Shown: positions 14,778-21,008 of the stretch, piece after piece
Position numbering within the stretch: the stretch's first letter is position 1
Layout of the letters: each line of letters starts with the position of its first letter
Origin: an uncultured Oscillospiraceae bacterium
Lineage (GTDB): Bacteria > Bacillota_A > Clostridia > Oscillospirales > Oscillospiraceae
Assembly (NCBI GenBank): GCA_900757695.1
Contig: CAAEOU010000145.1
Location: 1-21,008 of the forward strand
Reading direction: 5' to 3'
DNA: 21,008 nucleotides
Notes under the pieces: generated by a model
Told to the model about the DNA's origin: nothing
Database searches by the model: none
What the model saw: only the letters and a program-made list of their open reading frames with translations
Translations under genes and position numbers: made by a program

Positions 14778-16823
14778 TCAGTTGAAAGTATCTCCGGCCG
14801 CGGTAAACAGCTGGTGAACCCGCCGGAACAGCGCTTGGGTGCCGGGATCCGCAGGGTCAGGATCGGAGGAAAGATAGTCCCGTGCGGCAGACTGGGCCCG
14901 CTGCAGTACCGCCATGTCTCCGGCCAGAGAGGCCATGTGGAACAGGGGCAGTCCGCTCTGACGGCTCCCAAAGAAGTCTCCGGGGCCACGAAGGTCCAGA
15001 TCCTGCTGGGCTATGGCGAAACCGTCATTGGTGGCACAGAGGGCCTTCAGGCGCTTTCTGGTGCCGCTGCTTCGGTTGTCTGATACCAATACACAGTAGG
15101 ACTTTCCGCCGCCACGGCCCACACGGCCCCGGAGCTGGTGCAGCTGACTGAGGCCGAACCGGTCTGCATTTTCAATAATCATTAAAGTGGCATTCCGGAC
15201 ATCTACGCCCACCTCGATGACAGTGGTGGCTACCAGAATATCTGTCTCGTGGCGCAGAAAGGCCGACATGGCATAGTCCTTGGCCTCGGCACGAAGCTTT
15301 CCATGGACAAGCCCTACCCGGAGATCCGGAAAGGTGGTAGAGAGTGCGTGGTACATTTCCTCGGCAGAGGTAAGGCTGGTCTCCTGATTCTCTTCCACGG
15401 CAGGGCAGACTACATAGACTTGGTGGCCTTGGGAGACCTGCTTCCGAATGAAGCCGTTGAGCCGTGCCCGATGGCCGGAGCCTACCAGAAATGTTTCCAC
15501 AGGCTCCCGGCCCGGGGGGAGCTCATCGATGACCGAGACATCGAGATCGCCGTATAGAATAAGCGCCAGTGTTCTGGGAATGGGGGTGGCGGAGAGTACC
15601 AGCATATGGGGAGCATTTCCCTTGGCGGCTAGTGCGGCCCGCTGGCGGACGCCGAAACGGTGCTGCTCGTCAATGACCACCAGACCGAGATTGTAGTAGT
15701 CCACCGTACCGGAAAACAGAGCATGGGTGCCGATGATGATCTTTGCAGCGCCCACGGCAATGTAGTCGAGATTCCGCCGTCGCTGGCTGGTGGGGGTAGA
15801 ACCGGTGAGCAGTACGCAGGTGATCCCCAACGGGGCCAGAAATGCGGAAAAGGTCTGATAGTGCTGGGCAGCCAGCAGCTCCGTGGGAGCCATCAGGACG
15901 GCCTGATAGCCGTTTTCCACGGCCTGCATCATGGCACCCAGTGCCACCATGGTTTTACCGGAGCCTACATCTCCCTGTACCAGACGATTCATGGGCTTGC
16001 CGGAGCAGAGATCCTCGGAAATTTCCGTAAGGCAGCGCTGCTGTGCACCGGTAAGCGGGAAGGCCAGGCGATCCCAGAAGCTCTGGGGGATCGGCTTTTC
16101 GCAGGGGTAATGACTTTCATTGCTGCGTCGGGCCTTCATGAGACCAAGGCCCAGAGAATACAGGAAAAACTCCTCAAAGATCAGCCGCTCTCTGGCGCAC
16201 TTCAGCGCCTCCTGCGTGGTGGGATGGTGTACCTCCACCAGTGCATCCCAGATCGGCATGAGCTTCTGCTGATCCATGAGCCGGGCGGGAAGCAGGTCGG
16301 CAAGCTCCGTCCGGCACTGCTCCATGGCGGCGAAGATCAGGTTTTGCAGCATCCGGGAAGTAAGCCCCTTGGTAAGCCCATAAACCGGAATGATGCACCG
16401 TGTGGCGGTGGGCGGGGCGTCTATATGTTCTACCACGGGATTCAGCAATTCATACTTCCGGTCGTCGCCGGACAGTGCTCCGTAGAAATAGTAGGCTTCT
16501 CCCACGGCGAGATTCTGGCTCATCCATGGCTGATTGAACCATGTGATCCGGAGCTTTGCGGTATCATCGGAGATGGCGCATTTGGTGTAGGTAAGCCCCT
16601 TGCGGATATAGCTGGTTCTGGGGGTGGAGACCACCACAGCCCGGAAACAGGCGGGCTCTCCGGGGGTTAACTGGGAAAGGGTTACCATGTTACTTCGATC
16701 TTCGTAATCTCTGGGGTAATAGCGGATCAGGTCTTCCAGCGTCTCAATGCCCAGCTTTGCAAACTGGGCGGATCGTGATGCACCGACTCCCTTGAGGGCG
16801 GTTACAGGATCAGACAGCGGCAT
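14778..16823 (-). CDS. recG: ATP-dependent DNA helicase RecG
   Basis: Superfamily 2 helicase that reverses stalled replication forks and branch-migrates Holliday junctions. The 681 residues hold an N-terminal wedge/OB domain (about 1-240). The motor domains follow: GDVGSGKT (284-291, Walker A), APTELLAAQ (312-320), VIDEQHRFGV (383-392, the RecG-typical DEQH box), SATPIPRTL (411-419), TTVIEVGVDV (533-542) and QLRGRVGRG (563-571). The ATG at 16823 is chosen because GGAGGT precedes it with 6-base spacing (16835-16830) and the family sequence starts at MPLSDPVTALKGVG. A longer in-frame start would run through the upstream terminator. The malic enzyme gene precedes it; asnB follows. Confidence 0.97.
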   Translation of the reverse strand: MPLSDPVTALKGVGASRSAQFAKLGIETLEDLIRYYPRDYEDRSNMVTLSQLTPGEPACFRAVVVSTPRTSYIRKGLTYTKCAISDDTAKLRITWFNQPWMSQNLAVGEAYYFYGALSGDDRKYELLNPVVEHIDAPPTATRCIIPVYGLTKGLTSRMLQNLIFAAMEQCRTELADLLPARLMDQQKLMPIWDALVEVHHPTTQEALKCARERLIFEEFFLYSLGLGLMKARRSNESHYPCEKPIPQSFWDRLAFPLTGAQQRCLTEISEDLCSGKPMNRLVQGDVGSGKTMVALGAMMQAVENGYQAVLMAPTELLAAQHYQTFSAFLAPLGITCVLLTGSTPTSQRRRNLDYIAVGAAKIIIGTHALFSGTVDYYNLGLVVIDEQHRFGVRQRAALAAKGNAPHMLVLSATPIPRTLALILYGDLDVSVIDELPPGREPVETFLVGSGHRARLNGFIRKQVSQGHQVYVVCPAVEENQETSLTSAEEMYHALSTTFPDLRVGLVHGKLRAEAKDYAMSAFLRHETDILVATTVIEVGVDVRNATLMIIENADRFGLSQLHQLRGRVGRGGGKSYCVLVSDNRSSGTRKRLKALCATNDGFAIAQQDLDLRGPGDFFGSRQSGLPLFHMASLAGDMAVLQRAQSAARDYLSSDPDPADPGTQALFRRVHQLFTAAGDTFN

Positions 16824-16836
16824 ATTGTCACCTCCG

Positions 16837-16885
16837 AAAAACAGGGCAGCCGGACAGGAAAAGAGATACCTGCGGACTGCCCTGT
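16837..16885 (-). terminator. Intrinsic terminator after the malic enzyme gene
   Basis: On the - strand a 9-bp outer stem (16885-16877 with 16849-16841) plus an imperfect inner stem is followed by T at 16841-16837. It ends immediately before the recG ribosome binding site, so recG is either reached by read-through or has a promoter I cannot place. Confidence 0.65.
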
Positions 16886-16902
16886 GTGGGATTGATGGGA
16901 AC

Positions 16903-18075
16903 TCAGATCCGGGCAACGCCGGTCTTTTTTGCGGCCTCGGCCACGGCTTTGGCCACTGCGGGGCCTACTCTTGGATCGAAAGCCGGAACGATGATATAGT
17001 TGGGGGAGAGCTCCTCCGGGGAGACCAGATCTGCCAGCGCATAGGCGGCGGCCAGCTTCATTTCATCGTTGATCTCACTGGCTCTGACGTCAAAAGCGCC
17101 CCGGAAAATACCCGGAAAGGCGAGAACATTGTTGATCTGATTGGGGAAATCGCTGCGTCCGGTGCCCACCACGGCGGCACCGGCGGCCAAAGCCGCGTCG
17201 GGCATAATCTCCGGGGTAGGATTGGCCATTGGGAAGAGAATTGCGCCGGGGGCCATGGATTTAACCATTTCCGGCGTCACGGTGCCGGGGGAGGACACGC
17301 CGATAAATACGTCTGCGCCGCAGATCACATCCTTGAGGCTGCCCTTTTCCATGCTGCGGTTGGTAATCCTTGCGATTTCCTCTTTGGCGGGATTCAACTT
17401 GTCACGGCCCTCGTAAATGGCACCGGTACGGTCGCACATAATGACGTTTTTGAGGCCCATGGAGATCAGCAGCTTGATGATGGCGATGCCGGCTGCACCT
17501 GCGCCGGAGGTGACGACCTTGATGTCTTCCATCCGCTTGCCAACGACCTTCAATGCGTTGATCATAGCCGAGAGAACAACAATGGCGGTGCCGTGCTGAT
17601 CGTCGTGGAAAACGGGGATGTCGCATTTTTCTTTCAGCTTTCGCTCAATCTCGAAGCACCGAGGAGCGGAAATGTCCTCCAGATTGATGCCGCCAAAAGA
17701 GCCGGAGAGAAGGTACACGGCATTTACAAATTCATCTACGTCCTTGGTCTTGAGGCAAAGGGGAATGGCGTTGACGCCGCCGAAGGCCTTGAACAGTACG
17801 CATTTCCCCTCCATTACCGGCATGCCGGCCTCCGGTCCGATGTCTCCAAGGCCCAGTACGGCGGAGCCGTCGGTGATGACTGCCACGGTGTTGCCGCGGC
17901 CGGTAAGCTCATAGCTGAGGGAGGGATCCTTTTGGATCTCGATACAGGGCTGTGCAACGCCGGGGGTGTAGGCGAGGGAAAGGTCATCGCTGTTTTCGAT
18001 CTTCATTTTGGGCACGGTATCCAGCTTGCCCTTCCACTGATAGTGGAGCTTCAGAGATTCTTCCGCATAGTTCAT
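16903..18075 (-). CDS. Malic enzyme, short (about 390 aa) type
   Basis: Decarboxylates L-malate to pyruvate with reduction of NAD or NADP. The 390 residues show YTPGVAQPC (36-44; Tyr36 catalytic), TDGSAVLGLGDIGPEAGMPVMEGK (first part at 68; catalytic Lys91), INLEDI (130-135; metal ligands), FHDDQHGTAIV (156-166) and the dinucleotide fold GAGAAG (191-196). This is the compact bacterial form without a phosphotransacetylase extension. The ATG at 18075 has GGAGG at 18087-18083. A good promoter lies at 18127-18155 and a terminator at 16837-16885, so it is likely a single-gene unit. Cofactor preference cannot be decided from what I can see. Confidence 0.95.
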   Translation of the reverse strand: MNYAEESLKLHYQWKGKLDTVPKMKIENSDDLSLAYTPGVAQPCIEIQKDPSLSYELTGRGNTVAVITDGSAVLGLGDIGPEAGMPVMEGKCVLFKAFGGVNAIPLCLKTKDVDEFVNAVYLLSGSFGGINLEDISAPRCFEIERKLKEKCDIPVFHDDQHGTAIVVLSAMINALKVVGKRMEDIKVVTSGAGAAGIAIIKLLISMGLKNVIMCDRTGAIYEGRDKLNPAKEEIARITNRSMEKGSLKDVICGADVFIGVSSPGTVTPEMVKSMAPGAILFPMANPTPEIMPDAALAAGAAVVGTGRSDFPNQINNVLAFPGIFRGAFDVRASEINDEMKLAAAYALADLVSPEELSPNYIIVPAFDPRVGPAVAKAVAEAAKKTGVARI

Positions 18076-18126
18076 TTAACAGCCTCCAGGGTGGTAAGAT
18101 AGTTGATTTTTCTGATTTTCCATGTG

Positions 18127-18155
18127 ATTATACAACATGAATGATGAATTGTACA
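18127..18155 (-). promoter_or_regulatory. Candidate sigma-A promoter of the malic enzyme gene
   Basis: On the - strand TGTACA (18155-18150), 17 bases, then the perfect hexamer TATAAT (18132-18127) preceded by TG. It lies about 50 bases upstream of the start codon. Confidence 0.65.
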
Positions 18156-18180
18156 GAAGAGAAAGCATGTAAAACTGCAT

Positions 18181-18216
18181 AAAAAGAAACCGCCTCAAGC
18201 GATAAACTTGAAGCGG
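18181..18216 (-). terminator. Intrinsic terminator after rpsT
   Basis: On the - strand a 10-bp stem (18216-18207 with 18199-18190, one G-T), a 7-base loop and the T-rich TTTCTTTTT (18189-18181). It begins 17 bases after the rpsT stop. Confidence 0.85.
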
Positions 18217-18232
18217 CATTCCATGCAAATGA

Positions 18233-18493
18233 TCAGAGGGTGTTGAGCTTCTGAGCAATGCTGCTCTTCTTATGAGCGGCAGTGTTCTTGTGGAGGATAC
18301 CCTTGCCCACGGACTTGTCGATGGTGGCAATGGCGACCTTAGCAGCAACAGCAGCAGCTTCCTTATCTCCGGAAGCGGCAGCAGCCTCGAACTTCTTTAC
18401 GTTGGTCTTCAGCAGAGACTTGTTCGCCTTGTTGATGTCGTTGGCAGCTTTGGAGACAAGCACTCTCTTCTTGGCAGATTTAATGTTAGGCAC
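18233..18493 (-). CDS. rpsT: 30S ribosomal protein S20
   Basis: Small basic protein that binds 16S rRNA early in 30S assembly. The 86 residues begin (M)PNIKSAKKRVLVSKAAND, the family's hallmark N-terminus, continue as Lys/Ala-rich helices, and end with GILHKNTAAHKKSSIAQKLN. The true start is GTG at 18493, with GGAGG about 10 bases before it; the longer in-frame reading that adds MEEVFF runs through this ribosome binding site and is rejected. Length is normal. It has its own promoter (18574-18602), a structured leader and its own terminator, so it is a single-gene unit, and it is divergent from gpr. Confidence 0.97.
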   Translation of the reverse strand: MPNIKSAKKRVLVSKAANDINKANKSLLKTNVKKFEAAAASGDKEAAAVAAKVAIATIDKSVGKGILHKNTAAHKKSSIAQKLNTL

Positions 18494-18529
18494 GAAAAAC
18501 ACCTCCTCCACATCTTAAGATATCTAGTC

Positions 18530-18559
18530 TAGTCAAGGCATAAATAGCCTAGTTGACTA
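18530..18559 (-). other. rpsT leader hairpin
   Basis: TAGTCAA (18530-18536) and TTGACTA (18553-18559) form a perfect 7-bp outer stem; GGC/GCC (18537-18539 with 18547-18549) extends it past a 3-base bulge. It lies in the roughly 75-base leader between promoter and start codon. Ribosomal protein leaders often mediate self-control, but no S20-specific motif is recognised here. Confidence 0.4.
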
Positions 18560-18573
18560 CCATGCAGAGCTAA

Positions 18574-18602
18574 ATTATACACGTTTCGAAAGAGAAAATC
18601 AA
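18574..18602 (-). promoter_or_regulatory. Sigma-A promoter of rpsT
   Basis: On the - strand TTGATT (18602-18597), 17 bases, then TATAAT (18579-18574) with TG directly before it. This is the strongest-looking promoter in the window, as expected for a ribosomal protein gene. Confidence 0.8.
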
Positions 18603-18704
18603 GTGCTAATTTTGAATTTTTAAAAAAATATTGTGGTATTTTTCCTGACCGGGACTAAATATGGTGATATGGTGGCAGGATGGAAGGGAAAAGGAGGCGG
18701 CAGC

Positions 18705-19595
18705 ATGGAAATCAGAACTGATCTTGCCATGGAACGGGCCGGAGTACTGCAGGAGCATGGAGACCTGCCCAAGGGAATCTCGGTCCGGCAGGAGACCCGC
18801 CATGGCACCCGGGCTACCGTGGTAAAGATTACGTCCAGAGCCGGGGAGGCGGCGCTGGGAAAGCCCAAGGGGACTTATGTGACGGTGGAGCTGGGCGGAG
18901 TCCTGCGCCGGGAAAAAGAGAGCTTTCAAAGCGCTGTAGAATGTATTTCCGAATATCTGCGGGAGATGCTTGGGCTCAGTGCGAAGCTTCCGGTGCTGGT
19001 GGCAGGACTGGGGAACCGGGAGGTGACCCCGGATGCGGTGGGGCCGCTGACTGCGGATCATGTGCTGGTGACGAGGCATATGGTGGAGCAGGTGCCTGAG
19101 ACCTTCGGCACCTTTCGGCCGGTATCCGCTACGGTACCCGGGGTACTGGGCACCACCGGTGTAGAGAGCGCCGAAACGGTGCGGGCACTGGCGGAGCGCA
19201 TCGGGGCAGCGGCAGTGATCGCCGTAGACGCCTTAGCAGCCCGGGATACCGGACGGCTTTGCAGCACGGTGCAGCTCAGTGACTGCGGTATTGCGCCGGG
19301 CTCCGGCATCGGAAATTGCCGCAGCGCATTGGATCAGCGAAGCATCGGCTGCCCGGTGATTGCATTGGGGGTGCCCACGGTGACGGATGCGGCCACCATG
19401 GCCTCGGATTTGTTCCAGCGGGCGGGGATGCATGTGGAGGAGGAGACCCTTCGGAATGTCTCCACCGGTATGATCGTCACCTCGGGAGACATTGACCGCC
19501 GGGTGCGGGAGATCGCCCGGGTGCTGGCCTACGGCATCAACAGCGCTTTGCACGAAGATCTCAGTCTGGATGATCTGACGGATCTGACCTTTTAG
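18705..19595 (+). CDS. gpr: Germination protease Gpr (SASP-degrading endopeptidase)
   Basis: Degrades the small acid-soluble proteins that protect spore DNA, during germination. The 296 residues match peptidase family A25: RTDLAME near the N-terminus, GLGNREVTPDAVGP (101-114), VPGVLGTTGVES (144-155), VIAVDALAAR (171-180) and TVQLSDCGIAPGSGIGNCR (188-206). Asp110 and Asp175 lie where the family's catalytic aspartates are expected. The ATG at 18705 has AAGGAGG at 18691-18697. An upstream GTG (18633) lacks a ribosome binding site. With this start only three residues (MEI) precede RTDLA, so the self-cleaved propeptide known from Bacillus is almost absent. The protein is also shorter than B. megaterium Gpr (about 370). 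No convincing sigma-F or sigma-G promoter was found upstream. Confidence 0.93.
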   Translation: MEIRTDLAMERAGVLQEHGDLPKGISVRQETRHGTRATVVKITSRAGEAALGKPKGTYVTVELGGVLRREKESFQSAVECISEYLREMLGLSAKLPVLVAGLGNREVTPDAVGPLTADHVLVTRHMVEQVPETFGTFRPVSATVPGVLGTTGVESAETVRALAERIGAAAVIAVDALAARDTGRLCSTVQLSDCGIAPGSGIGNCRSALDQRSIGCPVIALGVPTVTDAATMASDLFQRAGMHVEEETLRNVSTGMIVTSGDIDRRVREIARVLAYGINSALHEDLSLDDLTDLTF

Positions 19596-19599
19596 CGGG

Positions 19600-19611
19600 G
19601 ACAGACAGGGG
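19600..19611 (+). repeat. 12-base direct repeat, left copy
   Basis: GACAGACAGGGG occurs here, 5 bases after the gpr stop, and again at 20109-20120. The two copies bracket the repeat-rich, DnaA-box-bearing gap. Confidence 0.6.
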
Positions 19612-19625
19612 AAATGGTGGTTCCG

Positions 19626-19790
19626 TTATGTCAACGTAATATGCAGGATCACCCTGAGATCCGGTATGGAGCATTTTTGTGGATAACTCTGTGGACAATG
19701 TGAAAAACTCCTTGGTATTCCACAGCATATGCGTTGGCGGCGGTGTGTACGTTGATGAACAAATTGTGAATATTCGAGTGAATGAAAATG
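19626..19790 (+). repeat. Imperfect tandem repeat, copy 1
   Basis: Three blocks recur in order about 304-305 bases downstream. TTATGTCAACG (19626-19636) is exact. Block 19679-19715 matches 19983-20019 at 34 of 37 positions. Block 19755-19790 matches 20059-20094 at roughly three quarters of positions. The constant offset shows an old duplication with divergent filler between the blocks. The copy carries DnaA-box-like 9-mers. Confidence 0.7.
19678..19773 (+). other. DnaA-box-like cluster 1
   Basis: TGTGGATAA (19678-19686) is the exact complement of the DnaA box TTATCCACA. TGTGGACAA (19690-19698), TGTGAAAAA (19699-19707) and TGTGAATAT (19765-19773) each differ from TTATNCACA by one base. All point the same way; the first two are 12 bases apart. 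Confidence 0.55.
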
Positions 19791-19822
19791 AATATATCCG
19801 CATGAGGCCGGTTGACAAAGCT

Positions 19823-19886
19823 GGTTACGAAAAGCTACAAAAGAGGTTACGATATTTCGAAGCATGTTACAAAAATGGTTACAAAT
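19823..19886 (+). repeat. GTTAC short-repeat array
   Basis: GGTTACGA at 19823 and 19845, TGTTACAA at 19865 and GGTTACAA at 19878, with a variant AGCTACAA at 19833. Distances between starts are 10, 12, 20 and 13 bases, roughly helical steps. It lies between the two DnaA-box clusters and resembles iterons, but could be chance in a low-GC stretch. An inverted TGTAACC lies at 20103-20108. Confidence 0.4.
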
Positions 19887-19930
19887 AATCGTGATTGCGG
19901 AGAAAATTACAGATAATTGGAAAATAACCC

Positions 19931-20094
19931 TTATGTCAACGGCATATTCACTTTTCTTTTCCGGTGGAAAACTCGCTGGAATGTGGAAAAGTCTGTGGAC
20001 AATGTGAAAAACTCATTGGAAAATCGGGACATTTTCCATTGTGGAAAACTCATATTTCATGAACAAAATATGAATATTTGAATGAATACCCATG
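19931..20094 (+). repeat. Imperfect tandem repeat, copy 2
   Basis: Downstream copy of the blocks described for 19626-19790, at offset 304-305. Here the DnaA-box-like stretch is expanded by extra GTGGAAAA units (19963-19971 and 20040-20048), and the end of the copy is strongly AT-rich. Confidence 0.7.
19982..20048 (+). other. DnaA-box-like cluster 2
   Basis: TGTGGAAAA (19982-19990), TGTGGACAA (19994-20002), TGTGAAAAA (20003-20011) and TGTGGAAAA (20040-20048) each differ from the DnaA consensus by one base and share the orientation and 12/9-base spacing of cluster 1. TTTTCCA at 20032-20038 makes a 7-bp inverted repeat with the last box. AT-rich sequence follows (20049-20090), as beside an unwinding element. 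Confidence 0.5.
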
Positions 20095-20108
20095 GAAGCT
20101 ATGTAACC

Positions 20109-20120
20109 GACAGACAGGGG
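20109..20120 (+). repeat. 12-base direct repeat, right copy
   Basis: Second copy of GACAGACAGGGG, 509 bases after the first (19600). Between this copy and the pyrG promoter (20121-20190) I see no gene or clear site. Confidence 0.6.
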
Positions 20121-20190
20121 GGAGAAGCTGTCCGTATCGGATTGTTCAAATTGGCCGAAATGCCGGGGGGATATTTCTACACATCCGTAC

Positions 20191-20220
20191 TTGACGAATT
20201 TCCTATGAAAGTTGTAGAAT
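20191..20220 (+). promoter_or_regulatory. Sigma-A promoter of pyrG
   Basis: TTGACG (20191-20196), an 18-base spacer and TAGAAT (20215-20220) with TG directly before it. Transcription would start near 20226, leaving a leader of about 25 bases. That is too short for an attenuator, and no initial G run is present. Confidence 0.7.
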
Positions 20221-20251
20221 AGGCAGGTATTTTACGATGGAGGCGAAGTAT

Positions 20252-21008
20252 ATGGCAGTTAAATATATCTTCGTGACCGGCGGCGTGGTATCCGGCCTTG
20301 GCAAGGGCATCACGGCAGCCAGTCTGGGACGGCTCCTCAAGCAGCGTGGTTTGAAGGTGACGATCCAGAAGTTCGACCCCTATCTCAATGTGGATCCCGG
20401 TACCATGAGCCCCTTCCAGCACGGCGAGGTGTTTGTCACCGATGACGGTGCGGAAACGGATCTGGATCTGGGACATTATGAGCGGTTTACCGATGAAAAT
20501 CTGACGGTGAACTCCTCGGTGACCTCCGGCAAGGTCTACTGGTCGGTACTGAACCGGGAGCGCAGCGGCGACTATCTTGGCCGCACCATTCAGGTGATCC
20601 CCCACATTACCAATGAGATCAAGGAGCGCATTTACCGGGTGGGTAAGTCCACCAGCACCGATGTTGTGATCACCGAGATCGGCGGTACCGTTGGTGATAT
20701 CGAGTCGCAGCCCTTCCTGGAGGCCATTCGGCAGGTGGGACAGGAGAACCCCAGAGAGGATGTCATGTACATTCATGTTTCTCTGGTCGTTTCGATTCCC
20801 GGCTCCAACGAGCTCAAGAGTAAGCCCACGCAGCACTCCTGCAAGGAGCTTTTGTCCATCGGTATTCAGCCGGATGTGATCGTATGCCGGGCGGATCAGC
20901 CCATCACAGAGGAGATCCGCAGTAAGATCTCCCTGTTCTGCAACATTCAGCCTGATGCGGTAATCCCCAACCTCAACGCACCCATTCTCTATGAGGTGCC
21001 GCTGATGC
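20252..21008 (+). CDS. pyrG: CTP synthase (N-terminal 252 residues, cut by window end)
   Basis: Makes CTP from UTP, ATP and glutamine in the cytoplasm. The visible part is the amidoligase (synthetase) domain: P-loop [11 protein letters not shown] (10-20), the highly conserved block from [20 protein letters not shown] (41-60) to [12 protein letters not shown], then [11 protein letters not shown] and the [13 protein letters not shown] region near the right edge. The glutaminase domain lies beyond the window. The ATG at 20252 is preceded by GGAGG (20239-20243); an in-frame ATG at 20237 overlaps that ribosome binding site and is less likely. It has its own promoter, and the unusual repeated region lies upstream. 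Confidence 0.97.
   Translation, partial: MAVKYIFVTGGVVSGLGKGITAASLGRLLKQRGLKVTIQKFDPYLNVDPGTMSPFQHGEVFVTDDGAETDLDLGHYERFTDENLTVNSSVTSGKVYWSVLNRERSGDYLGRTIQVIPHITNEIKERIYRVGKSTSTDVVITEIGGTVGDIESQPFLEAIRQVGQENPREDVMYIHVSLVVSIPGSNELKSKPTQHSCKELLSIGIQPDVIVCRADQPITEEIRSKISLFCNIQPDAVIPNLNAPILYEVPLM

Noticed and set aside
15660..18102. Long + strand frames opposite recG and the malic enzyme gene
   Set aside because: Low-complexity Gly/His-rich translations opposite conserved genes with full catalytic motifs; no ribosome binding sites or recognisable domains.
18605..18700. Sigma-F or sigma-G promoter before gpr
   Set aside because: TGAATT- and GTATT-like elements occur, but no -10 with acceptable match and spacing was found.
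19679..19888. Small + strand frame (69 codons from GTG) in the gpr-pyrG gap
   Set aside because: It starts inside a DnaA-box-like motif, lacks a ribosome binding site, and its frame is not kept in the downstream duplicate (about 19983-20094). The Lys/Tyr-rich end comes from the GTTAC repeats. I cannot exclude a decayed gene.
20220..20252. G-run attenuation of pyrG as in B. subtilis
   Set aside because: The predicted start region reads AGGCAGG, without a GGG initial run, and the leader is too short for a terminator hairpin.

Overview
The window looks like chromosome of a spore-forming, moderately GC-rich member of the Clostridia, most like the Oscillospirales (Ruminococcaceae) type. The evidence is the sporulation and germination genes (spoIVA, a sipL-like gene, gpr), the Firmicute-type neighbourhood rsgA/thiN/asp23/fakA/recG, AGGAGG-type ribosome binding sites and frequent TTG starts. 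No transposase, phage gene, CRISPR array, tRNA or rRNA is visible. Almost every gene belongs to a recognisable family, so the novelty is in the small genes and the spaces between genes.

Left part (1-10780), all genes on the + strand. It starts with the tail of an upstream protein (probably the PASTA Ser/Thr kinase), then overlapping rsgA and thiN. A terminator follows, and a 47-residue two-helix membrane protein is encoded directly behind it. A candidate sigma-E promoter precedes sipL and spoIVA, whose products are partners in spore-coat assembly. Next is a coupled pair, a C_GCAxxG_C_C redox protein and gpmI; then asp23 and fakA; then a lone glgA. Intrinsic terminators follow thiN, spoIVA, fakA and glgA. 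The order rsgA-thiN-(small membrane gene)-asp23-fakA-...-recG echoes the Bacillus subtilis prkC-rsgA-rpe-thiN-spoVM-rpmB-yloU-yloV-...-recG region, with rpe, rpmB and the sda genes absent and sporulation and glycolysis genes inserted.

Middle part (10785-18493), all on the - strand. Read in the direction of transcription it holds rpsT, a short malic enzyme, recG, asnB, then an ECF sigma factor overlapping its membrane-anchored putative anti-sigma factor. A long imperfect hairpin fills the recG-asnB gap and buries the asnB ribosome binding site. A terminator and a candidate ECF-type promoter separate asnB from the sigma gene.

Right part (18600-21008), + strand. gpr (spore germination protease) is followed by about 650 bases without a convincing gene and then by the start of pyrG, which runs off the window. 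The gap is AT-rich and internally repeated. It carries two clusters of DnaA-box-like 9-mers about 304 bases apart, an array of GTTAC repeats, and 12-base direct repeats at its edges. It resembles a replication-origin or DnaA-titration region, although dnaA and dnaN are not in view.
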